Source: JAGWAC01 sp038046265 (GTDB lineage Archaea; Nanobdellota; Nanobdellia; SCGC-AAA011-G17; JACPIM01). Taken from it: DNA of 17,993 nt. Below are positions 7,249 through 13,582 of this stretch, piece by piece; position 1 is the stretch's first letter, and the number at the start of each line of letters is the position of its first letter. Under the pieces are notes generated by a model, which worked only from the letters and a program-made list of their open reading frames with translations, was not told the DNA's origin and did not search any database. The translations under genes were made by a program, and so were the position numbers. Location: assembly GCA_038046265.1 (NCBI GenBank), contig JBBSWN010000014.1, forward strand, positions 1 through 17,993, written 5' to 3'.

Positions 7249-7785
7249 TTATTCTAAACATTCATCACAAACCCATTTAGAATTATCATAATGCAGGTTT
7301 GAAAAATTCTTGCAAGAATCACATTCACCTTCTATTTTCTTCTTGAATAATTCAGACTTCTTGTCCTCTTCTCTAATGTCAAAACTCTCTACAACCATTT
7401 CAGAAAGTCTTGGCTGTATCTTTAAAATATCCTTGATAGTCAAAAAACCAATTAACTCGCCATTCTGGACAACAGGCAGGTGGCTTATTTTCTTGTCCTT
7501 CATAAGCATCAAAGCATCATAAATATCTTCTTTTCCAGAAATGGTAAATAAGTTGCTTTCCATTATGTTCTTTGTTGTTACACCATCAGTGCTTAATTTC
7601 TTTGAAACAACTTTTCTTACTATATCTTCTTCTGTAATTATACCTAATAAATTTCCTTCCTTCACAATCACGCTCCCAACTTTATTGTCTTCCATTATCT
7701 TGGCGCATTCAGAAATAGAAATACTTGTATTTACAACAACCGGGTTTTTAGTCATTGCCTCTTCTACCCTTACACCAATTTTCAT
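7249..7785 (-). CDS. CBS-domain pair protein with C-terminal zinc ribbon
   Basis: The 178-aa protein has two CBS motifs in tandem (a Bateman module): about 5-62 (VEEAMTKNPVVV ... GSVIVKEGNLLGIITEEDIV) and 69-126 (TTKNIMESNLFTI ... HLPVVQNGELIGFLTIKDIL). A short linker leads to a rubredoxin/zinc-ribbon-like tail with CDSC (155-158) and CDEC (173-176), four Cys able to bind one zinc. CBS pairs usually bind adenine nucleotides (AMP, ATP, SAM) and act as energy or cofactor sensors; the ligand and partner are unknown. TATA-like CTTATAAAG at 7805-7815 lies about 26 nt upstream of the ATG, suggesting a leaderless message. The stop codon directly abuts the tandem repeat array. Confidence 0.88.
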   Translation of the reverse strand: MKIGVRVEEAMTKNPVVVNTSISISECAKIMEDNKVGSVIVKEGNLLGIITEEDIVRKVVSKKLSTDGVTTKNIMESNLFTISGKEDIYDALMLMKDKKISHLPVVQNGELIGFLTIKDILKIQPRLSEMVVESFDIREEDKKSELFKKKIEGECDSCKNFSNLHYDNSKWVCDECLE

Positions 7786-7804
7786 GTCCTTTTTAACACC
7801 CCAG

Positions 7805-7815
7805 CTCTTTATAAG
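7805..7815 (-). promoter_or_regulatory. TATA box for the CBS-domain gene
   Basis: The minus strand reads CTTATAAAGAG, centred about 26 nt before ATG 7785. It sits in the 49-nt gap after the upstream membrane-protein gene, so the two genes can be transcribed separately. Confidence 0.5.
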
Positions 7816-7834
7816 ATTTTTCGTAAATTAAACT

Positions 7835-8320
7835 CTACTTTTTGCAGATTTTCTTGTCAAAATTTTTCAAGCTAAGATAATTTACGCCAACTAAAAACAA
7901 CACACCAAATACTTTAAATTCCAGTCCTTTAAATGGTAGGCTTGCTAATCCTAAAGACAGTCCAAAAAAAGAAGCAACTCCAGAAAACAGGCTGAAACTG
8001 CATCCAGCACACCCGCTTCCCAAAGCTCCTATAAACCCGCCAAAAACTCCCCCGCCTGAGTTTTTGTCAAATTGCTTGAACTTGTCATACTTGTAAAAAA
8101 ACAAGCTCAAATACATTCCTAATAAAGAAGCAATAAAAAAACTCAATGTAAAATAAATAACGCTGAAACTTACTCCATTAACATAAACAAAATTATCCAA
8201 GTTTACTATTTTATAAATAGTCAAATAATAACTGCCAATAGAAAATAAGACAGTAAATAAAAGAAATATTCCTAAGTATTTTTTTTCCTTGAAGATTTTT
8301 TTTACATTCTTTAATATCAT
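7835..8320 (-). CDS. Small polytopic membrane protein with GSGCAGC motif
   Basis: The 161-aa hydrophobic protein has a basic N-terminus (KNVKKIFKEKK) and four or five predicted membrane segments: about 16-37, 50-75, 90-127 (probably a hairpin or re-entrant pair) and 133-150. Between segments is a Gly-rich GGGVFGGFIGALGSGCAGCS stretch with Cys104 and Cys107. Such a CxxC placed in a Gly-rich membrane turn could be a redox or metal site. I do not recognise a named family and assign no substrate. TTTAAATACG (minus strand, 8341-8350) lies about 26 nt before the ATG, so it appears to be leaderless. The following gene is the CBS protein 49 nt downstream. Confidence 0.78.
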   Translation of the reverse strand: MILKNVKKIFKEKKYLGIFLLFTVLFSIGSYYLTIYKIVNLDNFVYVNGVSFSVIYFTLSFFIASLLGMYLSLFFYKYDKFKQFDKNSGGGVFGGFIGALGSGCAGCSFSLFSGVASFFGLSLGLASLPFKGLEFKVFGVLFLVGVNYLSLKNFDKKICKK

Positions 8321-8340
8321 CTTTTTAAAGAAAAACTAAG

Positions 8341-8350
8341 CGTATTTAAA
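8341..8350 (-). promoter_or_regulatory. TATA box for the membrane-protein gene
   Basis: Minus-strand TTTAAATACG, centred about 26 nt before ATG 8320. It lies immediately past the stop codon of the upstream winged-helix-like gene. Confidence 0.45.
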
Positions 8351-8358
8351 TTTAATCT

Positions 8359-8739
8359 TTAAGCAGTAATTAGTTCCTTTTTCTTTACTATTGCTTCTAA
8401 TTTTCCTTCTTTTTTGTCATCAAAACTAATTATTTCTTTTTTTGGTCTTGCCCTTACTTTTTCAACATAAATTCTTCCTTCTTCTGTAATCTCAAGTTTT
8501 CCATCGAGGCTTCCTTTTAAGTATTTGCTCCCCCTTAATTCATCAATCAAAAACCCGTAGCTTTCTCCTCTTGTATTTAGCTCTTTAGGTTCTATTCTAA
8601 ATTTTAGTTCAGATAAAGATAAAGTACCTAAATCATAAAACATTTCTAGAACTTTAACAGAATCTTTCAACAATCCGTCACTTAATCTTTGTTCAATGTG
8701 AACATTAAAATAAGTGTCTGAATTGCTTTTATATTCCAT
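8359..8739 (-). CDS. Probable winged-helix protein
   Basis: The 126-aa soluble protein has no signal or membrane segment. Residues 24-95 look like a winged helix-turn-helix: helix KDSVKVLEMFYDL, helix SLSELKFRI, helix GESYGFLIDELRG, then a basic hairpin ending KLEITEEGRIYVEKV, the usual strand-helix finish of archaeal wHTH regulators. The C-terminal 30 residues are charged and probably flexible. It may be a transcription regulator, but the fold call rests on pattern only. A strong AT-only TATA (ATTTATATAAAT, 8763-8774) lies about 29 nt upstream, so the mRNA is leaderless or nearly so. Confidence 0.75.
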   Translation of the reverse strand: MEYKSNSDTYFNVHIEQRLSDGLLKDSVKVLEMFYDLGTLSLSELKFRIEPKELNTRGESYGFLIDELRGSKYLKGSLDGKLEITEEGRIYVEKVRARPKKEIISFDDKKEGKLEAIVKKKELITA

Positions 8740-8762
8740 TAACTTTTTCTATATAATTTGTC

Positions 8763-8774
8763 ATTTATATAAAT
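8763..8774 (-). promoter_or_regulatory. TATA box for the winged-helix gene
   Basis: ATTTATATAAAT, a palindromic TATA core, is centred about 29 nt before ATG 8739. A second weaker TATATAA-like site lies closer at about 8750-8757. Confidence 0.5.
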
Positions 8775-8869
8775 TTCTGTTCTAATTATATTCTGTAAAA
8801 TATACATTCTAGAAAACCTTTTGTTCCGAAAACTTTCCGGATTCATCACTTTCTAATTAGACAACAAGT

Positions 8870-8880
8870 AATATATAAAT
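8870..8880 (+). promoter_or_regulatory. TATA box upstream of the homing endonuclease-like gene
   Basis: AATATATAAAT predicts a start near 8900, giving a leader of roughly 55 nt that includes a GC-rich patch. A second AT-rich element (TTTTAAAATAAATT, 8927-8940) is placed to give a leaderless message at ATG 8956; the sequence does not decide between them. Confidence 0.45.
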
Positions 8881-8906
8881 ACTACTGGACAAAACTACTG
8901 GACAAA
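8881..8906. repeat. Perfect tandem duplication of a 13-bp unit
   Basis: ACTACTGGACAAA occurs twice back to back (8881-8893, 8894-8906), directly after a TATA box and followed by the GC-rich CGCCAGACCCCCGTGACCC (8907-8925). Both are unlike the surrounding AT-rich spacer. Confidence 0.85.
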
Positions 8907-8955
8907 CGCCAGACCCCCGTGACCCTTTTAAAATAAATTATCTTATTTACTGTTA

Positions 8956-10134
8956 ATGTCAAAAAAAGAGATCAGATCTACCGGTATTATCCACTTTTGG
9001 GAATTTCCAAGTTTGTATGTTAAGATTAATAAGAATTTTAAAGAACAATTGATGAATAACTTTTTTAAAGAAAAAACTACCAATCAAGCAGCTGAATTAT
9101 TACATATTTCAGTAACCACAATTCGAAATCTAAAAAAGAACTCTTATAGATTAAAAATTGATTATTTAATTAAAATTTCTAAACACATTAGTAAAAAAGA
9201 ATTTAGTTTAGAGGAAATTCAAAAAAATATTGTGTGGATAGGTGATAAAAGCAGTTATGGTGTAGTAAATCCAAACTTGCCATTTGATTTTAATTCGAGG
9301 GAAGGAGCAAGATTTTTGGCTGCAATTTGCAATGATGGGTGGATAAGTGATGGAGTTTATTATTCAAATTCTGATTCATATCTAAGAAAGTCTGTTAAAA
9401 GTGATGGTTTATCAATTTTCGGTGGGGATAAAAATACAATAAAAATATGGATAAAGAAAAAAGACCAATACCTATCATTTCCATCAATTATAAGGGATTC
9501 AATGATTTCAATGACTGATTTTAAAGGTGTTAAATCAATAAACAATCCAAATATTCCTGACATAATCTTCAAAAGTAAAGATTTTATGTGTGGTTGGGTA
9601 GAGCAAACAATCGCAGATGAGGGTTGTATTAAATTTTATTTAGAAAAATATAGAAGAGAGATAATATGGACGAGATCTTTTAAAAAAGAGTTGCCAAGAT
9701 ATAACCTACATTTAAATGAATTGCAAATATTAAATAGACTTGGAATTAAATGTAAAACTTATGATGTAGGTGAGTATTATGATAAAGATGGAGTACTTAA
9801 AACCAGGAAAGCAATCAGGATAGCTAAGAGAAAAAATCTAATTAAATTGAGAGATTTAATAAAAATACCTTGTAAAAGAAAGGAAAAAGACTTCTCAGAT
9901 ATGATGAAAAGTTTCCAGAGATATAAAGAACCATTAATTATAAAAGAAAAGATAATTAATTTATGTAATATTTATGGATATTTAACTGCATCAACCTTAA
10001 AAAAGGAAATGAACTATAAGAGAGTAAGTAATGCTTCCAAATGGATTAAACTTTTTGAAGGAGAAGGCTTAATAAAACGCGTTAAAGATTATAGTTGTGG
10101 GAGTCTGGCTAAATACGTTTTAATCCACAAATAA
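8956..10134 (+). CDS. Free-standing LAGLIDADG-like homing endonuclease-type protein with HTH
   Basis: This 392-aa protein is basic. N-terminal residues 36-62 form a helix-turn-helix (TTNQAAELLHISVTTIRNLK). Residues 107-130 read LPFDFNSREGARFLAAICNDGWI, matching the first LAGLIDADG helix with catalytic-type Asp127; residues 209-224 (FMCGWVEQTIADEGCI) fit the second helix with Asp221/Glu222. Between and after them lie the beta-rich, Lys/Arg-rich stretches expected of a DNA-binding saddle. The C-terminus (325-392) resembles a winged helix. No intein splicing motifs are seen at either end and no host gene is interrupted, so it is a stand-alone gene. It might be a mobile nuclease or a domesticated DNA-binding regulator (as in WhiA). 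It lies 28 nt before leuS on the same strand. Confidence 0.72.
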   Translation: MSKKEIRSTGIIHFWEFPSLYVKINKNFKEQLMNNFFKEKTTNQAAELLHISVTTIRNLKKNSYRLKIDYLIKISKHISKKEFSLEEIQKNIVWIGDKSSYGVVNPNLPFDFNSREGARFLAAICNDGWISDGVYYSNSDSYLRKSVKSDGLSIFGGDKNTIKIWIKKKDQYLSFPSIIRDSMISMTDFKGVKSINNPNIPDIIFKSKDFMCGWVEQTIADEGCIKFYLEKYRREIIWTRSFKKELPRYNLHLNELQILNRLGIKCKTYDVGEYYDKDGVLKTRKAIRIAKRKNLIKLRDLIKIPCKRKEKDFSDMMKSFQRYKEPLIIKEKIINLCNIYGYLTASTLKKEMNYKRVSNASKWIKLFEGEGLIKRVKDYSCGSLAKYVLIHK

Positions 10135-10142
10135 TTTAAATA
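10135..10142 (+). promoter_or_regulatory. TATA box for leuS
   Basis: TTTAAATA starts right after the stop codon of the upstream gene and is centred about 24 nt before ATG 10163. leuS thus seems to have its own promoter and a leaderless message. Confidence 0.5.
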
Positions 10143-10162
10143 CCACTTTTCCTTTATTTCTT

Positions 10163-12595
10163 ATGCTAGGACCAAACTTTAGACAAATTGAAAACAAATG
10201 GCAAAAAGAATGGGAAAAAGCAGGTATTTTTAAAACTAAAATAGATCCAAAAAAGAAGAAATATTATATTTTGGAAATGTTTGTGTACCCTAGCGCCGCA
10301 TTCTTGCACATGGGCCATGTAAGAAATTTTACAATAGGTGATATAACAGCTAGGTATAAAAGAATGCAGGGATTTAATGTTCTTTATCCAACAGGTTTTG
10401 ATTCATTTGGTTTGCCGGCTGAAAATGCAGCAAAAAAAGAAGGAATTCACCCAAAAGAATACACAGAAAAAGCAATTCAAAAAATTACAGAATATTTCAA
10501 AGACCTTGGAAATTCTTATGATTGGTCAAGAAAAATCTCTACACATGAACCAGAATATTATAAATGGAACCAGTATTTTTTCTTGAAATTCCTTGAAAAA
10601 GGTTTGGTATATAGAAAAAAAGCTCCTGTAAATTGGTGTCCTGATTGCAAGTCAACTTTGGCAAATGAAGAAGTTGTAAATGGAAAATGCTGGCGCCATG
10701 AAGAAACAGAAGTAATTCAAAAAGAATTAGAACAGTGGTTCCTAAAAACAACAGCTTATGCAGATGAAATCCTGAGAGACATAGATAAATTAGAATGGTC
10801 TGACAGAATAAAAACATTGCAGAGAAATTGGATAGGAAAATCAGAAGGTATATTAGTTGATTTTCCAATTAAAGGATCAAAGGAAAAACTCCAAATATTT
10901 ACAACAAGACCCGACACAATTTATGGAGTAACTTTTATGGTTGTCTCTCCCAAGCATAAATTAATTAATGAATTAGCAAAAGAAAATAAAAAACAATTAG
11001 AAAATTTAAATAAAATTCAAAATGAAGAGCAAAAAGAAAAAGAAGGAGTTTTCCTAGGCTCTTATGTAATTCATCCATTGACAAAACAAGAAATTCCAAT
11101 TTATGCAGCTAATTTTGTTGTTGCAGAATATGGAACCGGTGCTGTAATGGCAGTCCCGGCTCATGATAAAAGAGATTATGAGTTTGCAAAAAAATACAAT
11201 TTGCCAATTAAAGAAGTTATTTTAGGGGGTAATATAAAAAAAGAAACTTATACTGGTAAAGGTCCTTTAGAAAATTCAGACCAGTTTGATTATATGGATA
11301 ATGAATGTGCAATAGTAGAAATCAGTAATTATATTAGAAATGAAAAATTAGGAAAAAAAATTATCCAATACAAATTAAGGGATTGGTTAATCTCAAGGCA
11401 AAGATATTGGGGCACTCCTATACCCATAATATATTGTGATAAATGCGGAATAGTTCCATTAAAAGAAAAAGATCTCCCATTAAAACTACCAGAAAAAGTT
11501 GATTACAAATTAGAGGGAAATCCATTAAATCATGTTAAAGCCTGGGTAAATGTTCCTTGTCCAAAATGTAAGTCAAATGCAAAAAGAGAAACAGACACAA
11601 TGGGTGGTTTTGTAGATTCCTCCTGGTATTTCTTGAGATTCTGTTCTCCAAATAATGACAAAGAGGCATTTGATAAAAAAGAAGTTGATTATTGGATGCC
11701 AGTAGACCAATATATTGGTGGAATTGAACATGCAGTAGGTCATTTAATTTACTCAAGATTCTTTACAAAAGTTCTTCGTGACTTAAACATGTTGAAATTT
11801 GATGAACCATTCCAAAGATTATTCAATCAAGGAATTGTTTACAAAGACAACCATAAAATGTCAAAAAGTTTTGGCAACGTAGTTTACCAGACAGATATTT
11901 CTAGCAAATACGGAATTGACACAGCACGTTTATTCTTGATGTCAGTCTCAAATCCAGAATCTGACATGGAATGGTCTGACAAAGGAGTAGAAGGATCATT
12001 CAGATTTTTGCAGAAAATTCAAAACATATCAGAATTAAATTTTAAAAAAATAGATGAAAAAGGCCAGCACAAAAGAAATCTGGCTATTAAAAATTTTACA
12101 GAAAATATTGAACATTTTAAATTTAATATTGCGGTCATAGAATTAATGAAGTACACTGACTTTTTAACTGAAAACCCGTCAAAAGAAGGATATGAAGATT
12201 TGTTAAAAATGATTTCTCCTTTTGCTCCCCACACAGCAGAAGAAATCTGGCATAAACTAGGAAATAAGTCATTCATCTCTGTTGAAAAGTGGCCTGAACA
12301 TGACGAGAAAAAAGTAAATCCTAAATTTGAGGAAGAGGAAAAACAAATAGAAAAACTTGTAAATGATATTAATAATATTGTAAATTTATTCAAGGAAAAA
12401 AGAAAAGAAGTCTCAAAAGCATTTATTTATGTTCTTCCAAAAGAGCTTGAGAATTACTCTAATTCTTTAAACGAAATTCAGAAAAGGACAAATCTACAAA
12501 TAAAAGCATTTTCAGTTGCAGACAAAAACAAGCATGATCCTGAAAACAAGTCTTCTAAAGCAAAGCCAGGAAAGCCTGCTATTTACTTGGAATAA
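10163..12595 (+). CDS. leuS: Leucyl-tRNA synthetase, bacterial type
   Basis: The enzyme charges tRNA-Leu with leucine in the cytoplasm. At 810 aa it is compact. HIGH is HMGH (49-52) and KMSKS is present (565-569). The first zinc module has Cys159/Cys162 and Cys176, with His179 in place of the usual fourth Cys. The CP1 editing domain follows that module (TTRPDTIYG 247-255; GTGAVMAVPAHDKRD 324-338), the bacterial arrangement; archaeal enzymes carry it at a different point. A second zinc pair is CDKC (425-428)/CPKC (466-469). The leucine-specific insertion before KMSKS of the E. coli enzyme is missing (QGIVYKDNHKMSKS). The anticodon-binding helices and C-terminal domain end in PGKPAIYLE. Most likely an ancient transfer from bacteria. 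Confidence 0.96.
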   Translation: MLGPNFRQIENKWQKEWEKAGIFKTKIDPKKKKYYILEMFVYPSAAFLHMGHVRNFTIGDITARYKRMQGFNVLYPTGFDSFGLPAENAAKKEGIHPKEYTEKAIQKITEYFKDLGNSYDWSRKISTHEPEYYKWNQYFFLKFLEKGLVYRKKAPVNWCPDCKSTLANEEVVNGKCWRHEETEVIQKELEQWFLKTTAYADEILRDIDKLEWSDRIKTLQRNWIGKSEGILVDFPIKGSKEKLQIFTTRPDTIYGVTFMVVSPKHKLINELAKENKKQLENLNKIQNEEQKEKEGVFLGSYVIHPLTKQEIPIYAANFVVAEYGTGAVMAVPAHDKRDYEFAKKYNLPIKEVILGGNIKKETYTGKGPLENSDQFDYMDNECAIVEISNYIRNEKLGKKIIQYKLRDWLISRQRYWGTPIPIIYCDKCGIVPLKEKDLPLKLPEKVDYKLEGNPLNHVKAWVNVPCPKCKSNAKRETDTMGGFVDSSWYFLRFCSPNNDKEAFDKKEVDYWMPVDQYIGGIEHAVGHLIYSRFFTKVLRDLNMLKFDEPFQRLFNQGIVYKDNHKMSKSFGNVVYQTDISSKYGIDTARLFLMSVSNPESDMEWSDKGVEGSFRFLQKIQNISELNFKKIDEKGQHKRNLAIKNFTENIEHFKFNIAVIELMKYTDFLTENPSKEGYEDLLKMISPFAPHTAEEIWHKLGNKSFISVEKWPEHDEKKVNPKFEEEEKQIEKLVNDINNIVNLFKEKRKEVSKAFIYVLPKELENYSNSLNEIQKRTNLQIKAFSVADKNKHDPENKSSKAKPGKPAIYLE

Positions 12596-12598
12596 TTT

Positions 12599-12614
12599 TG
12601 ACGTAATTATGTCA
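12599..12614. repeat. 16-bp imperfect inverted repeat after leuS
   Basis: TGACGTAATTATGTCA has one non-Watson-Crick position (G opposite T) in an 8+8 palindrome, 3 nt after the leuS stop. It could be a weak operator for the next gene or a short 3' hairpin; nothing else supports a role. Confidence 0.35.
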
Positions 12615-12648
12615 TTTCATAATTAAATAAATTAAATCTGTCACAACA

Positions 12649-12656
12649 TTTAAATA
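12649..12656 (+). promoter_or_regulatory. TATA box for the 63-aa gene
   Basis: TTTAAATA is centred about 26 nt before ATG 12678, predicting a leaderless message and supporting that short frame as a real gene. Confidence 0.5.
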
Positions 12657-12677
12657 TTAACTAAAAACTTTTTCTTT

Positions 12678-12869
12678 ATGAAATTAGAAGCAGTGATTGG
12701 TTTAGAGAAAGAAATAAAATATTACAGAAGAGAAAAAGATTCTGGAGAAACTAAAGCTGAAATTGATACTTCTTTATTTACAAGAGATTTGCCAATTTTA
12801 GTATCTCTTGCCTGTGCTTATTACACAGGTTATCTTTTGTCAGAATTATATATGACATATAGTTTCTAA
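12678..12869 (+). CDS. Small unknown protein with one possible membrane helix
   Basis: The 63-aa protein has a charged amphipathic first half (MKLEAVIGLEKEIKYYRREK) and a hydrophobic segment at about 38-56 (DLPILVSLACAYYTGYLLSE) that could span or dip into the membrane. It has its own TATA box at the leaderless distance and lies between leuS and the convergent doxX-like gene. I do not recognise the family. It is most likely real because of the promoter and matching codon use, but length gives little statistical weight. Confidence 0.6.
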   Translation: MKLEAVIGLEKEIKYYRREKDSGETKAEIDTSLFTRDLPILVSLACAYYTGYLLSELYMTYSF

Positions 12870-12904
12870 ATTAACTCATGAGAGATTTTAAAAAAATAAA
12901 AAAA

Positions 12905-13306
12905 TTAGAAAGTTTCCTTTCCAAATAATTTCTTTTCAAGGCTGAATTTTTTTGCTCCATATGCAAGTGTTGCTAAAAATGCAAGTCCAAAAACAAGGGC
13001 AGGCATTCCTAAATTCATTGTAGGATTCCACCCGCCTGTTGAAACATGTCCCAAGTAATAAGCAATTATCATCATTATTACTTCAAAAAAAGAAGCTAAT
13101 CTAGTTAATACGCCTGTAACTAAACTTAATCCTATCATTAACTCAAAAACACCTGCAAACCAAATAAAGCTTAAAGAGGCAGCTGGCCCTCCCGGCATTC
13201 CCCATAATCCAAATATTTTTTGCAGGCCGAGCATAAAAAATAAAGCTCCAACACCCACTCTAAATATTACATATAAATTATCCTGATTTTTTCTTAAAAA
13301 TTCCAT
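12905..13306 (-). CDS. DoxX-family membrane protein
   Basis: The 133-aa protein is the usual DoxX length. It has four membrane segments (about 12-33, 44-64, 68-86, 99-117). Family features include FRVGVGALFFMLGLQKIFG in the first segment, FAGVFELMIGLSLVTGVLTRLAS in the second and third, and a basic cytoplasmic tail (YGAKKFSLEKKLFGK). DoxX proteins are inner-membrane proteins tied to quinone or thiosulfate oxidation or to oxidative stress in some organisms; the role here is not shown by the sequence. GGAGGAG lies 5 nt before ATG, one of the strongest ribosome binding sites in the window. It is divergent from the thermosome gene and convergent with the 63-aa gene. Confidence 0.88.
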   Translation of the reverse strand: MEFLRKNQDNLYVIFRVGVGALFFMLGLQKIFGLWGMPGGPAASLSFIWFAGVFELMIGLSLVTGVLTRLASFFEVIMMIIAYYLGHVSTGGWNPTMNLGMPALVFGLAFLATLAYGAKKFSLEKKLFGKETF

Positions 13307-13311
13307 TTTTT

Positions 13312-13349
13312 CTCCTCCTATTTTATTTTTAACAATAAAGCTTATAAAA
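13312..13349 (-). promoter_or_regulatory. Promoter and strong Shine-Dalgarno of the DoxX gene
   Basis: Minus-strand GTTTTATAAGC (13339-13349) predicts a start near 13319, so the message would begin at or just before the GGAGGAG (13312-13318) 5 nt ahead of the ATG. This is a short leader dedicated to ribosome binding. Confidence 0.6.
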
Positions 13350-13446
13350 CTATTTAGAAATAAATCTAAGTATTAAAAACCATAGTTTTTTTGCAGAGAA
13401 ACAGAAGCAATTTTTCTCAGTAATTACTTATAGATAGTAACTAAAA

Positions 13447-13582
13447 CGAAAGCTTTATAAATAGATTTTATTATCCGAAAGCTTGGGGAAAAATAAGTTT
13501 TTCTAGGGAAAAATTTATATACTGCTTTTTTCTAAGGTTTTTTACTTAATTTTCAAGTAAAATTACAAGCCGGGGGGCAAAA
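13447..13582 (+). promoter_or_regulatory. Thermosome promoter region with direct repeats and a start-site palindrome
   Basis: The proximal TATA is AAATTTATATA (13511-13521), predicting a start near 13543. An upstream TATA-like CTTTATAAATAG (13453-13464) may be a second promoter. CGAAAGCTT occurs at 13447-13455 and 13476-13484, and GGGAAAAAT at 13486-13494 and 13506-13514, the latter ending in the TATA box. TTTTACTT (13540-13547) and AAGTAAAA (13555-13562) form an 8-bp inverted repeat over the predicted start, a position used by archaeal heat-shock repressors such as Phr. A run of six G (13572-13577) lies 5 nt before the ATG as an unusual ribosome binding site. Confidence 0.6.

Noticed and set aside
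7067..7261. Open frame running across the N gap
   Set aside because: It translates the 34-bp tandem repeat and the unknown bases; repeat length is not a multiple of 3 and no ribosome binding site or promoter fits.
8956..10134. Intein in leuS
   Set aside because: The leuS frame is complete with its own start and promoter, and no splice-junction motifs flank the endonuclease-like gene.
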